The notes under the pieces are model-generated. The model made no database searches and had not been told where the DNA came from. It saw only the letters and a list, made by a program, of their open reading frames with translations. Of a stretch of 64,000 nucleotides of DNA, positions 46,255-59,144 are shown one piece after another. Source of the DNA: Corbicula japonica. Lineage: Eukaryota > Mollusca > Bivalvia > Venerida > Cyrenidae. Location: contig JAZAYU010000009.1 in the NCBI GenBank assembly GCA_038501625.1, positions 2,418,001-2,482,000 on the forward strand. The letters run 5' to 3'. Position 1 is the first letter of the stretch, and the number at the start of each line of letters is the position of its first letter. Both the position numbers and the translations under genes were made by a program.

Positions 46255-46655
46255 GAAGGAGTCCAGCATAATCTCAGAAATGTTTGTATTTTTGTTCAGA
46301 TATATATTAATGAGAGATGTTTTACAAAAAAAAAGTAGTCACAAATTGTTAACGATTTGCATCATTGGAACTGGTTGACATCGCTTTGTAGGATTTCAGT
46401 GATTTTTTTAAAATTTTCAAATAATAAGTTCTCCTGAGCACGTGACTATTTTTGTGGGGATAATAGCATAATTTCATAAATGTTTATATTTTTGTTCTGA
46501 TATATATATTAATGAGAGTTTATGTGCAAAAGAACTTATTAACAAATGGTTAACGAATTGTATCATAGGAACTAATTGACATCGCTTTGTAGGATTTTTT
46601 TTTATTTTTCTTAAATTTTAAAATAATAAGTTCTCCTGAGCACGTGACTATTTTT
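46255..46655. repeat. Two-unit tandem repeat, about 185-210 bp
   Basis: Blocks TTTTTGTTC(A/T)GATATATATTAATG, TTGACATCGCTTTGTAGGAT and AATAAGTTCTCCTGAGCACG each occur twice in the same order. The second unit runs into the repeat at 46660. Confidence 0.8.
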
Positions 46656-46659
46656 TGAA

Positions 46660-46925
46660 AACAACGGAAGCCGATCCTTCCGTATAATCGGTCAGGGATG
46701 TTGACTGTTGCACTGTAGGTGTACCTGTTGGAAGTTGTGGAGCATAATTCGTGAGAGTTTTGCTCGGAAACAAAGGTTTGAATAAATGTACAATTGCGAT
46801 ACTGGTCATCCATTGTTTTAATTGTACATTGCAAGACGTAGTTTCCGTATAATCGGTCAGGGATGCTGACCTTTGCACTGCGTTTATACCTATTGTGATC
46901 TTGTGGAACATAATTGGTGAGATTG
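46660..46925 (-). repeat. Two copies of a 77-bp block, coding status unclear
   Basis: On the minus strand, AACATCCCTGACCGATTATA and a related TGTTCCACAA-type lead occur twice about 120 bp apart. A third, diverged copy is at about 63105-63195, also minus. Two minus-strand frames stay open across both copies (129 and 87 residues). One gives repeated IPDRLYG, the other Thr/Ser-rich text. Neither is a family I recognise, so a repeat is the safer reading. Confidence 0.45.
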
Positions 46926-46959
46926 TTTTTTCGGGACAAAACCTAATTATACTATAAAA

Positions 46960-48655
46960 TTATGGTACGTTGCTTTTTAAATCTTGCAATGGTCTGTTTG
47001 TTAATGTTTGTTATATATACCGCGTCGATCGTTTTACGGGTTTGACATTGTTACGTAACACAGACGGCGTTTAGTCCAAAGTACACACAACTCCGGTGAT
47101 CTCCCCTTGATTGTGTTACCCAAAAATATTGAACACTTTCGTTAGAACAAATTTCTAATGTTTTGTGCGAATTTAAATTGTGAAAGTTATAAAAATGATG
47201 CAAACTGAGTTTTTCGGAAGTGGAACTAACATCACAGATTGTACGTGAAATCCTGAAAGGATTGCAAATAAACACAGACATGGATAAAAAAATTATTACT
47301 GTGATTTCAAGAGGTCATGGCATAACGGTTTTAACTGTTTAAAACTATCCCATATAGTGTGCAGTCATTGTATGCATAAATGTGCAATCAACTTTACTAA
47401 AACAGTTTGGCATATTTTGCATATAATGATTTGTATAAAACCAGCTGCATGGAAACACATCTGATTATTGTTTACATTTACTGGTGAGGATGTAGTCTTA
47501 CTAAAGATAGACTCTTCAAGCACTTTGGACAACAAAGTTCTGTATCACACTGGCAGTTAAACACCGTCCAGGTTTACAAGTCTTAACAAGGTAAATAGTT
47601 GTATTTTTTTACTAGAATAGCTTAAACTAGCTTCCTAAGTTTCAATGATATACTTTTTGTTTTTTCAATATGACCACTTCACACATGGATTAAAGAAACT
47701 GGTATTTTTAATTTTTAAATTATCTAGTTTTTGCCAGGTAATTATCGCAACAACAGGAAAAAATTATGACGATCAGTTTGGATTAAACTTGAAAATTAAC
47801 CATGTCAGACTTAATTTTCCTGCCCCAGGGATTTCAATAGATGCAGGTTCTTGCATTTTGATGCAAATTAGTTTGTCTGCATTTGACCGTTCCTGATTTT
47901 GCGCTTTGGTTCTTTTGATGAAGAAATCATGGTCGGATATTGCAAGAATAAAGATAAAAATTGTGTCTGCATTTTAATTATAAAACGAATACTTAAATAA
48001 GACCTCTGAACATATATTTAAATGAAGGTTAAGCACTTTTATAAGTAGATAAGTTCAAGTTGAACACAAGATATACATGTAACTTGCAACTATTTGATTA
48101 TGAGCCCTTAAAAACTCTCAACAGGGACAAACAACCCCTGGTTTTCAAAAGCTATTGAAATCCGAAATACTTGCACCTCTCTGAAGAGACTTTTCACTAG
48201 CAAAGAACAGTCGTTGGCTCATTAGATGTGATAAATTTGTGAATAAAAAACATATTTAAAAGAACATATTAAACTTAGCCAGGGGGTCAAAAGTGAAAAA
48301 AATCAAATATGCTTGCATAAAAATGCAAGAATCTGCATCTTTTGAAATCCCTAAATGATATCTTCTAATGAAAATAATTTAACTAAATGGCATTGAAAGA
48401 ACATAGATGTATTAAATGGAATATTTCTGATGACAAACTAAGAATAATTATATATATTATAATTACCTATGTATTAACTTTAATAGTTATAGTAACTGTA
48501 ATAGCTTTATGATGTACATGTAGAATAATTTCTAAATTTTTAGTTGAAGATGATAATATTCACTAAGAAAGATTGTTCATGTCATTCTAAGGGGCAAAAC
48601 TAAAAATTATTGATCAAGTGCACCTTTCTGCTATAAAAATGTGCCTTTCATTGCA
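46960..48655. other. Unannotated stretch
   Basis: AT-rich, with no confident domain or repeat. Open frames at 47051 (minus) and 47645 (plus) have no recognisable product. Confidence 0.35.
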
Positions 48656-48659
48656 TGTG

Positions 48660-48835
48660 TTACTAGTGTAGATCTAGATCAGACTGAACATTTGTGCCAT
48701 CTGATCAGATCTACATTGGTCATTTTTTGTTCAGAAATAACTAAATATGAATCTGAAAGTGAATAGTGCAGATTCTGACTAAACAGCAGAGATGCAGGGT
48801 GATCTAGATCTACACTGTTTGCATATGTTAAGGGT
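48660..48835. repeat. GATCTACAC dispersed repeat
   Basis: It reads GTGTAGATCTAGATCAGACT...GCCATCTGATCAGATCTACA, then a second block ending GATCTAGATCTACACTG. Same family as at 40676. Confidence 0.65.
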
Positions 48836-49789
48836 TGAAGTTAGAAATTGATTTTCTGTGCAAAAGTCAAGTATTCCATGTTTTGTGTCTACTCTTTCCA
48901 TGCAGCTTTTATTCCATGTGTGACAATATTAGACCATAAGATTAGACCATAATTATCAACATGCATATCCGTTTGGCTAATCAGAGTCTGTTAATGTTTA
49001 GATCTTTTAGGTACATGTACTTTCTGGTCAAGATTCAAAGAATGTATATATAGATCTGATAGATGTGGTGCATGTATTAAAAGTGTCTAAATAAAATTGA
49101 CAGATAACAGTGGGGAAAGGGTGTCTGTTAAAGGCTTTAGCTAATGAAATGAATTTAAAGAGCCCCTTTATCTGATTTATAAGGTTGGACACTTCCTAAA
49201 AATATGGTTACATTAACATAACTCTGGCTTCCTCTGACACATTGTTATACATGAAACCAAGATCAAACAGCCTTTCACGGGGTCCCTGTGTATTTACGTT
49301 GAAAGTGAAAATATTCAAGAGACATAGTACAAGGTAAAGAAATAAGCTATAACAATATATGAAATAAATACAATTTTGCTAACCCAACAATTTCCAAACT
49401 ATATGACTAACACAAAAAAATTTGTTGTTCCTCTTTTATTTACTAAATGACATTTATAAGGCTAATGGCATTGTTTTAAGTTGTGATGTGTTGCTATAAA
49501 GCATGAATATAAAATTATCATCAAAATTGTTATTTGTGTAAATATTAAGTTGCATAAAACCAGGGCTAGGCAATAGGCATTCTGGGCAGTGATGTATTTG
49601 ATCCTGGTATTGCTCGATCAAACATACATGTATCCTGTAATGTTTTTGTATTTGTCCTGTTTAATTGCTTTTAATGTCCCCTTTCTCATTTATTTAAACA
49701 GTTCCCCAAAAATTACCTTTGTCAATATTTTGACCAGTTTTATTTTGTTGAATATTCCCATTTCCAGCAACTATTGTATTAGATAATTT

Positions 49790-50265
49790 TCAATTTTTAC
49801 AAAGAGCATTAGCAAGAAACATAACTCTGTGTACCTTTTTTCTTGGATTATCTCCCCGTTTTGTACTTGGAGAGAAATGGTTAACCTGTTTCGGCAAGTT
49901 GGATATTTCTCAATTTCTACTAAGGGCATTGGCATGAAAGTTCTCACACTCACTTAACAGTGCATAGTTTATGACGCTTTCAAGTTACTTATTTCTGGCT
50001 AGCTTATTCCTGGGGTTATCTCCCCATTTTATACTAAGAGATAAATGGTTAACCTGTTTCTGAAAGTTGGATATTTCTCATTGTCTGCAAAGAACAGTAA
50101 AATAAATTTAACACACTTACTTCACAGTGCACAGGTCATGACCCTGACAAGTTAAATAACTGCAGCTACCTTATTACTGAGGTTATCTTCCCATTTTGTA
50201 CTTAGAGAAATGGTTTATCTGTTTCAGCATGTTGGATATTTCTCAATTTCAATCATGTGCCTCTA
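49790..50265. repeat. Tandem repeat, three units of about 168 bp
   Basis: GTTATCT(T/C)CCC(A/G)TTTTGTACTT and TGTTGGATATTTCTCAATTT-like blocks recur near 49850, 50022 and 50187. Units are clearly diverged, so the array is old. Confidence 0.85.
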
Positions 50266-50269
50266 ATTA

Positions 50270-51068
50270 ATATCCACCCTACAAAAACTTGCATCATCAG
50301 TATTTGTAATAATGCCTAAGCATTAATTACATAAAATATGTAACTTTCCCAATTTTGTCATGAATAATCTGTACACTGTAATCTTAGATTATAAATATGT
50401 TACATTAATTGATTTTCATGTAAAATACTTTTTATTCTCAGGTTCTGGCACAAGAAAGTTCTTTTTTTCTCATTATTTAGATCTAACTTGAGATTTCTTG
50501 CTGTTTTAAATATCATTTTAAATTTGTATCATGACAAACTTCGCTACCGGGGCATATGTGTTGTCCAAACACAGCTTCTTTTTTTGTTTTTGTTTATTTA
50601 CAGTGAAAATTTCACTGCAATTTAACTTATATCACTTATCTCTATGTCATTCAACATAGGAAACCCACAATGTTGCAAGCACATAACATGTCTTCTATGG
50701 GAGTTTCTTCATTCTGTTTAGTTATTATAAATCTTCATAACTGGAATAAAACTGGAATTCCTGTTACATTGAACATTATGTGTTTGTTTTATTTTGATTA
50801 TGGTTACGCTCCGCTGGCTTGTGCAAGCAGCCCTTTCAGTCAGGGGGGGAGGTGCACTGGTCCGAGAAGTTGCGTGGTTGCGAAATGGTAAATCTTGAAC
50901 GCAACGTAAACAATTGTTATAATTTTCCATTGAAAATGATATGATTATTAAAAGTGAAGCATTTAATTAGTTTTAAATCGATTTTTATAATTAATTTTTA
51001 AATTTTTTAAGAATTATTCACAACTGTGTAAAACGGGGTGTCCAATCCGGCCACGAGTTTTCGGCTAT
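50270..51068. other. Unannotated stretch
   Basis: No domain or repeat was recognised. A GC-richer patch lies at 50805-50885. Confidence 0.3.
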
Positions 51069-51117
51069 GTTTGGCTATTATCCATTTGACAGATCGGTGC
51101 GGAAGCGGTTATGTCGG
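51069..51117 (+). other. Candidate first coding exon
   Basis: ATG at 51069 begins MFGYYPFDRSVRKRLC and stops at a good donor, CG/GTGAGT. The preceding 60 bases are unusually GC-rich for this region (CCGGCCACGAG). No following exon was found, so this may be chance. The product is unknown. Confidence 0.2.
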
Positions 51118-52024
51118 TGAGTATTTTGTAAACAATGCGGATTTTCATCGTCTTTAGAGAGTTTTATAGTAAATAATAGTGATAATTTTAATAATCTGTA
51201 TAAATGTTGTTCATGTTAAGATTTTCATATCTGTAAGTAAGCTGTTATTTCTTTTTTTCAAAAGTTTTGGACAGTTTTTTTCACAGGTTCTTTGGACTAA
51301 TTAAGCTTTAATTTTTAGACGGATCGCATTGTGATTGTAACCAAGATCTTCCTCTAGGTTGCTGACTCTTGAAAAATCGTTTTAACGTAAAAGTAATAAA
51401 ATTGGTTATAGCCTTTATATTATAATTTATAGTTTTATAGATTTCATATCGTCAATTTAAATTTAATTATCCTTATTTCCCCACCCCACTTTATTATGCT
51501 TGATGAAGTTTACTGTGTAGCCGTAGTAACGTTGGCCTTGATAGCTAAATCAATAGATCATTGATTTAATCATAGTAATGGTTAGATTGAGATTTCAGTT
51601 CTGTTTGAGTATAGTCATTTCACCCAGCCAACATGTATTACAGTGGTGTGGGGAAAGTCTGTTTTGTTTTTTAAGAAATATGTTTTGGTTTAGAGTTTTA
51701 GATAAAAGAGCATCTGTTATTACTTGAAAGCTATCGTCTGATGTCTGCATTCAAGCAGATTGATGATACTGACCTGGCTTTCTTTCTACGATTTTGAACT
51801 TTAATTTCATATATGCTACAACAGATGTGAGCATATGTTACTTGACTCAAACTGTGGTGTATAACACATTTTTCAGCATATCACGGATATTTTATCATCC
51901 TGAGCGTAACCAGCTTATCATTTTAAACAAACTTCAAAGCAAACTGTAAGAAAGTCCATCCATGATGGAAACATCAAAAAAGTATACCTTTAACCATTTT
52001 CTCCACAGATACATCTTTATTGTG

Positions 52025-52200
52025 TGGGCAAATAGTTTAGATCCAGATCAGCCGGCACATCCTTGCCATCTGATCAGGATCTAAACTGTTCGCTTTTTTA
52101 TTCATTAGGTTATTTCCGACCAAAATTCGACAAGTTACTTATCTGATCAGATGGCACGGATGTGCTTGCTGATCTCGATCTACACTGGTTGCACATGCAT
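52025..52200. repeat. GATCTACAC dispersed repeat
   Basis: TTTAGATCCAGATCAGCCGG...GCCATCTGATCAGGATCTAA and a second block TGATCTCGATCTACACTG. Same family as at 40676. Confidence 0.65.
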
Positions 52201-52864
52201 AAAGAAGCGTTTATATTGAGGAAAGGGTTAAAAGCAAGTGTATTTATCAGAGTATGTCTACAAAATATGGTGATCACTGAAGGTTAGGTTTTTACCTAGT
52301 TTTTATCTAGGATTTTTAGGATTTCTTTGTTTTAGTGAAAACAGCTTACCAGATCCAGTGTAGACCCTTATCAACCTTTACAAGTCACATTAGGTTTTAA
52401 CAGGATACTGTTCAGTTTTTAGTGACACATTACTTTACAATACATTTTAGGACAAAGAATGGTCTGGCTTTTATTGTCAAAATGCCAAACATGAATGAAC
52501 ATCAAGCCAGCCAAAGAAATGGTTTTTGCCCTATGATAATTAGAATGGTAAAAATTTAAATGAAAACAAAAGAGAAAAATAATTTAAACCTAAAACCCTG
52601 AATTAACCTAATTATGCATTTTATTGTGAACAGGGATCAAGAATATTGACTGTTGACAATGTTAGCTTATTAACAACTTTACCCAAGCCCCAGATACATT
52701 TTTTTTATTTTGTTTGGATTTAAAAGAAATGTTTAAATTGGATATACAAATAAATTTATAAATAGCATTTTCCATCAAATACTGATTGTGGACTTAAAAA
52801 CAAGTTAAAAAATTTCATTTTATAATAATTTTTATCACCACTAAGTCTTGAAGTAGATTATTTA

Positions 52865-53000
52865 ACCTGTATCCATGTCATCTGGTCTGGATCTTTGCTG
52901 GTTGCTTCTGGGTAAAAAATAACTTAATTATGACTATAAAATTTAATGTGAACAGTGCATAATTGTGTGCTGGCTGATCTGGTTCTACACTGGGATTAAT
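52865..53000. repeat. GATCTACAC dispersed repeat, diverged
   Basis: GTCATCTGGTCTGGATCTTT followed by GCTGGCTGATCTGGTTCTAC. Weaker than the other copies. Confidence 0.5.
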
Positions 53001-55763
53001 CTACGCTCGTTAAGTTATGTTTATCAACAGACTTGTCACAATATTTGGTAAAATATGATATTGTAACAACAATTTGGTGTATTCTTTTTAAAAATGCCCA
53101 ACTTTTAATTTGGGTATGCAATACTTTATCAATATAAACAAGTTAAATTTTCTATAGCTAGAGATGTGTCCATCGGACATGGATGCCCCCACTCTTAAGT
53201 TGTCGTTGGCAAAAAAAGCCAATATTGTGGTCACAGTACACTTTACAGATAATCCAATCAGAGTTACTTCACACTAACAGACTACTAAGGGTACACATGA
53301 TGTCAACAAAACTTATAGTTTAATGACTGGCTGATGTAGTTTAGGAGTTACGTGCAACACAATATTACATTTGAACTGTACTGAAATACATTCGGGGTGA
53401 TAATGGTTCAAGTAGACCTAGCCAGAAACAAAACCCCAAGTGCACAACTACACTTAATGGTTAACATACCTGTAAAGTTTCATGACTGGCCCTCAAACTA
53501 CCGGTATTTTAGTTACATGTGAACACATTATAATGAAATTCATAAGGGGCCATTACTCTGGTTTTAATGTGAATGGCCAAAAACAAAACCCCAGGTGCAC
53601 AACTTCACATGATGGTGAACATGCCTGAGTTGGGGCATAAAATGCTTGTTATGTACCCTTTGGCTTTTAATCACCCTCTGCAGCATGCTAATCTGCTTTG
53701 TAACATAGCTTGCATGGTGAGTGCTACTGCATTAAAGCACATTAGCCATTAGCTAGGCTCCCTCAGTGCAAGAGGACCTAGGGGTTCAGGTTAGACAATG
53801 CAGAAAATATTCACTACTTCAACTGTTGATTCCATGATGAAAATCATCAAGATGGGCGATTCTACTTGTGAGTGAAATCAGTGAATTTTGTTTAATTCTG
53901 TAGGTTTGTAATGTTTACAAATTGGAGATTTACAAACAAACTGTCCACACAAATCTTGATGTCAGGCAATGCACATCAATTAATCATGTGTTACTGTTTT
54001 ATTTTAAAAAATGTCTATGAAGCAAGCAGAAAACTGTTACTTGGCATTATTATCCTTAAGGAATCATGTTTTTGTTGTTGTTTTTTTCACTTTAATCACA
54101 TTGGTAAAGAATAAGACCTTTTATAAACCATACATTTTAAGTCATGATCTGAAACTAGGGCAAAAGTAGGGATTTCATTGTCCAAATGTAGGGATAGTGT
54201 GAATGATTTCTTACCTATTAAATATAAAATGTTTAATAAACTACACTATGCATTCTTTATGGTTAAAACTGTGTTTTATGCACATGGAATCATACTAGGA
54301 GACTACTGTAAGTATCTCTTGTTTTATGACAGATGGATAGAGCCTCAATGAAAAACCTTTGGCCTTCATACATACACTGTCTAATTAAAATATACTTATG
54401 AAGAGTACTTCTAGTTTAAAATGGAAATCCGCAATAACAACAGACAGTTCTACAGCAGAAAAGGTGTACATAGGGCATGGGTGCAAGTAAGCACAAAAAA
54501 ACGAAAAGAGTAGAGAGCAAGTAAAAAGGGGTTAAAAATAGGACTAACTTCATTTGCAGAAATAACAACTTATCTTTCTTGTTAGAGCACACATTATATA
54601 ACCAATACATGTATCACTGTATTGTATATGGGCTGTTAAAAAAAATGGCTGAAAAAGTGAAAAAATAGTGAAAAATTTTAGTTCATAACCATTCCAAACT
54701 TGTTATTCTGTATTTTTGCTTATTGAAACCGAGTATAGAACTGAAAAGGTTTTTGAAATTGGTGGACTGGTTGCCGAGATGTTGTCATTAGGGCTCTTTC
54801 AAAAAATTGGCAAGTGAAGTGAAAAAAAGCTACCAGGCTCGACTTAATAGCATAAATTTTGATTACTTGAAGAATAATATGCTTAATTTTATTAATATAC
54901 TACTCAAAATTTGATAAGGATAACTTAAAATATTGTGTTTGTTCCTTACATCAGGTTTAAACGATAAAATATTTGCTGTGATTCTGAAAATATGTTCATT
55001 TGACACCACCTATGTGCCAAAAAATAATAATCCGTCAAACTTTTGAAGTGGAACAGCGGTTGAAACTTGGTAGGGGCAATATTTCGGGATAAAACGGAAA
55101 GCGATCCCTATCAAATTTTGAGTAGTATAGTTGATGTCTAATAAATGCACCTTTTACTACAACAACACTCAAAATTGTCTTTATGAAAGCTTTTTGTAAA
55201 ATGATGGTCTGAACAAATATGATTTTTAAGTGTCACACTCCTGACATTTTTGCCCATTATTTTAGAATACTTTTTTAACCGATGGTGCTATTTTGATGAA
55301 ACTTCACAAATCTTTAAAGGGAATGAAGAGACACCTCTCTAAAGTAGGAAAATGGAAGTTACTGTTTATTGTACATTTTTTAAGCAGCCCTTATGTATTA
55401 CAAGCAATGTATTTGAGAAAGCAACTCATTATGACTGAATATATTCATTTTAAATAAAACACAACATTTTTAACATATTACTATTTATTTGGAATAATAA
55501 CAAGAGCCAGTCGGAAACGACAGCATGCTCGACTATTCGAAGTCAGACATATTTAAGCACATTTAAAACTGGTCTTCATTTAAACTGGGGAGTGATTCAG
55601 GAGTTTATGACACCCAACACACACACGTGAACAAAAGTTTCTTAATCCAAGTTAGGAAATCAATAAATTACACTTAATTTATTATTGCAGTTTTTTTAGA
55701 GGGTTTACACAACCCAGTCCATACACCCCTGCCCACCTATAGTGTGGTGTAGTATAGTAAGGT

Positions 55764-55993
55764 ATGGTATTGTTGTTGGTGTTGTTGTTGACGGTGTTGT
55801 TGGTGGTGTTGTTGTTGTTATTAGGGTTTTTGTTGGTTGTGTTGTTGGTGTTGTTGTTGGTGGTGGTGTTGTTGTCAGTGTTGTTGCTGTTGGTGGTGGT
55901 TGTTGATGCTATTGTTGATGTTGTTGTTGGTGGTGTTGTTGACGGTGTTGTTGGTGGTGTAGTTGTTGTGTTTGTGTTAGTGTTAGTGTAAGT
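55764..55993. repeat. Low-complexity GTT/GGT repeat
   Basis: Dense GTTGTTGGTG repeats. The long Val/Leu and Thr/Asn open frames on the two strands are translations of it and are not genes. Confidence 0.9.
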
Positions 55994-56067
55994 GAGTGTA
56001 GTGTAGTGTAGTGTAGTGTAGTGTAGTGTAGTGTAGTGTAGTATAGTATAGTATAGTATAGTATAGC
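55994..56067. repeat. Pentanucleotide microsatellite (TAGTG)n, then (TATAG)n
   Basis: About ten GTGTA units followed by about five GTATA units, differing by one base, as expected from replication slippage of a mutated unit. Confidence 0.95.
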
Positions 56068-57199
56068 CACTCAACACTTTCAACCAAAGTATGTTAAGTA
56101 CATCTGTTTTAAACCTTTTCTATAGCATTACCTATGAAAAACACTAACATTGAAACTTTAACCATAATTTCCAAGTCTTAATTGTGATTTCTAGGCGAAA
56201 AAGGGCAAAAATTAAATAAAATAAGCAAGGATGAGTTATGGGCCTTTGAAAATCAACCTGATGTATGATAAAATAAAGGTATACAAAGTTTTAAAGTTGT
56301 CGTTTTAATAGAATTAAAGATATGAGGTTTCACCACCTTGCACACAAACTTTAACCTTAATTTCTATGTCTAAAAAGGGCAATAATTTGATATAAATCAA
56401 AGAAAGAGTTATGGTTCTTGGCATACATAGTCAGGGTCATGATAGTGAACAAGTTTCAAAGCTATAGTACAAGAAGTATGAAAGCAACTAGCTTGCACGC
56501 AAACTTTAACCTGTAATTCTAAGTAAAAATAGGGCAATAATTTGATAAAAATCAAAGAAAGAGTTACGGTTCTTGGCATACATAGTCAGGGTCATGATGG
56601 TGAACAAGTGTCTTTAGTTTCAAAGCTATAGTACAAGAAGTATGAAAGTAACTAGCTTGCACGCAAACTTAACCTGAAATTCTAAGTCGAAAAAGGGCTA
56701 TAATTTGATCAAAATGAAAGTTAGAGTTATGGCTCTTGGCATACATACACGGGACATGATGATGAACAAGTGTGCCAAGTTTTAAAGCTGTAGCTATAGT
56801 AGTTTTTAAGATATCAGTAGGTTGCATGCAAACTTTAACCAAAGCGGGACGCCGACGGCAACGCTGACGGCGATGCCGACGCCCAAGTGAGTACAATAGC
56901 TAGACATATTCTTCGAATAGTCGAGCTAAAAAATCAAACATCCGCATGTTTATTAGATATGATGAGTTTCTGTTCAACAATGGGAATGTGAGAAAACAGA
57001 CATAAAACAGTTCAGTTGTGAATTCAATATTATATTGCATACTATACTAGCTGGAACCCCCAGGTTGCATGATGCTTGCATTGCCTGGTTAATGGTTAAT
57101 ATGGTCATACATCACACCATTCACCTTGCTTATGTGTTACGAAGCCAACTAGCACTAAGCAGAGGGTGATTAATAACCAAAGGGTGCATATATAGAACA

Positions 57200-58160
57200 A
57201 AAACACATGTATTATGATTAAAACATCAGACTATTAGGTATAACATCCTGCATAGCCTAATAAATAACAATAAGCAATGCATCTCAAGCTCTTCACTCTG
57301 CAGAGTTTTGTCTCTCAATTTTGGGACCATTAACTACAACCAAAAATGGTGAATTTGTTTGGTTTTCAATGGAGTGCCTAGGGTTAATAAAGTACAGTTT
57401 TAAGGTAAACAGACCTAGAGTTTACATTTAAAGAGGCATCAAATATTTTGAAACTGGCACAAATAATTCAGTGTTTTTTTTCACTTTTGGGGGAAGGAGG
57501 TCGCAGCCCTTTGGAGGGGGGAAAATTGCGATGTGAACAGAAAAGGGGGAATATTTGGAATATACTTGCAGCCTGTCAAATACAACAAAACAATGGGTTC
57601 ACTAATTTTTTAATTCAAAGAAAGTCGGTGCCGTGTCAGTGGCCTACAGTGAAATGTCTCTTTCTCCCTCTGCAATTTTATCAATTATTCTTGTCAATGT
57701 ATAGTCTATCAGTGGGGTATCCATTTAACATATCCTGACTCAGTACGGTCTGAAACAGACTCCAGCAAAAGGGGAATTTTTTATCAGACATGGGGGAAAA
57801 ATATATACTATTTTGAGGGGGGGAATGGGGCCCTATTTCTCCCGATATTTGGCATAAAAAAATCACTGTAATTGGATATAAACTTTTCTTTAATCTGTTA
57901 CTGACCAGGCAACCACAACTTCTTGACAAGCCTACTACCATGGCATCATCTCTTGCAGTGTATGACTGTGGTAAGATGTTAGAAATCTACAACAACAAAA
58001 AACACAATATTATGTAAATGTAAAATTTATTTTTTATAAAAGACTAAGAAATTAGCTATTGCGGCAAAACTTGCAGTAAGTTATTAAACTAGCCGGGTGT
58101 TGTTTTAAACACTTGCCTCACCCACTGGTTCATTTTCAGAATAATACATTGAAATACATA
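57200..58160. other. Unannotated stretch
   Basis: Open frames at 57448 (plus) and 57681 (minus) run through purine-rich GGGGAA tracts and have no recognisable product. Confidence 0.3.
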
Positions 58161-58163
58161 TAA

Positions 58164-58270
58164 ACAAGAGGGTCTATAGGAACCCTGGGTCGCTCACCTG
58201 TCAACAACTGCTCAATGGTTGCAAGTTGAAGAGTTGTGTGCAAGTTTGGTAAAATCAAGTCAAAAATTAA
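58164..58270 (+). mobile_element. Truncated ACAAGAG element head
   Basis: ACAAGAGGGTCTATAGGAAC with GTCGCTCACCTG resembles the head of the next element but stops after about 100 bp. Confidence 0.5.
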
Positions 58271-59144
58271 ACAAGAGGGCCATGATGGCCCTGAATCGCT
58301 CACCTGAGTATGAAACTCAAGTTATTAACCAGATACTGTATTTTTATTTTTAGCAACAGTGACCTTGACCTTGATCACAGACATGTTGGTAGAAATCCCA
58401 ATTTGTCTCTTGTTATAAGCTACCCATATACCAAGTTTTGAGTCAATATGCCAAAGCAAACTCAAGTTATTAAGTGGAAATTGAATTTCTATTTTTAGCA
58501 ACAGTGACCTTAACCTTGATCTGAGACACCTGGGTAGCAATCCCAAGCTGCCTCTTGATATAAGCTACTCATACACAAAGTGTGGAGTCAAAAAACCAAA
58601 GCAAACTCAAGTTATTAAGTGGAAACTGAATTTCTATTTTTAGCAACAGTGACCTTGACCTTGATCACAGACACATGGGTAGCAACCCCAAGCTGCCTTT
58701 TGATATAAGCTACCCACAAACCAAGTTTGGAGTCAATAGGCCTAAGCAATCTCAAGTAATTAAGTAGAAACTGAATTTCTATTTTTAGCAACAGTGACCT
58801 TGACCTTGATCACAGACACCTGGGTAGCAACCCCAAGCTGCCTTTTGATATAAGCTACCCATATACCAAGTTTGGAGTCAATAGGCCTAAGCAAACTCAA
58901 GTAATTGGGCAAAGACTGAATTTCTATTTTTAGCAGCAGTGACCTTGACCTTGACCCTGTGGTCATGATTTGAACAACTTTTGTAGACATCAATGCCAGG
59001 ATGCTTCAGGACAAATTTGGTTAAAATCCATCAAGTGGTTTCAGAGGAGATGTTGTTTAAAGGAAATTGTTGACGGACAACGGACGCCGGACAAAGACGG
59101 TTCACAATAGCTCACCATGAGCCTATGGCTCAGGTAAGCTAATA
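58271..59144 (+). mobile_element. ACAAGAG-type element with tandem core
   Basis: It starts ACAAGAGGGCCATGATGGCC, a hairpin, and ends GAGCCTATGGCTCAGGTAAG, another hairpin. GCTCACCTGAG (58298-58308) and CTCAGGTAAGC (59129-59139) form a subterminal inverted pair with one mismatch. Five units of about 145 bp hold TTTTTAGCAACAGTGACCTT near 58353, 58499, 58644, 58789 and 58934. The frames on the minus strand translate these units and are not genes. Confidence 0.7.

Larger units (their letters stand above)
55500..56932 (+). mobile_element. ACAAGAG-type element with tandem core
   Basis: It starts ACAAGAGCCAGTCGG and ends GTCGAGCTAAAAAA. The subterminal pair CTCGACTATTCGAAG (55528-55542) and CTTCGAATAGTCGAG (56911-56925) is perfect over 15 bases. 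The core has four or so units of about 165 bp (GCACGCAAACTTTAACC near 56340, 56495, 56661 and 56829). A GC-rich CGACGGCAACG stretch precedes the end. Same architecture as the elements at 11299 and 58271, but unrelated core sequence. Confidence 0.65.
53648..57196. mobile_element. Possible large inverted-repeat element
   Basis: TACCCTTTGGCTTTTAATCA and CCTCTGCAGC at 53655-53690 mirror GGTGATTAATAACCAAAGGG at about 57165-57187. Similarity continues inward for about 100 bp at a lower level. It could be a 3.5-kb element holding the tandem element below, or two chance-placed inverted copies of a smaller repeat. No target duplication was found. Confidence 0.4.

Noticed and set aside
55682..56083. 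133-residue minus-strand and 75-residue plus-strand open frames
   Set aside because: They are translations of GTT-rich low-complexity DNA and a microsatellite.
58325..58993. Two related minus-strand frames of 73 and 77 residues
   Set aside because: They are the tandem units of the 58271 element read as protein. The repetition in the protein follows from the DNA repeat.
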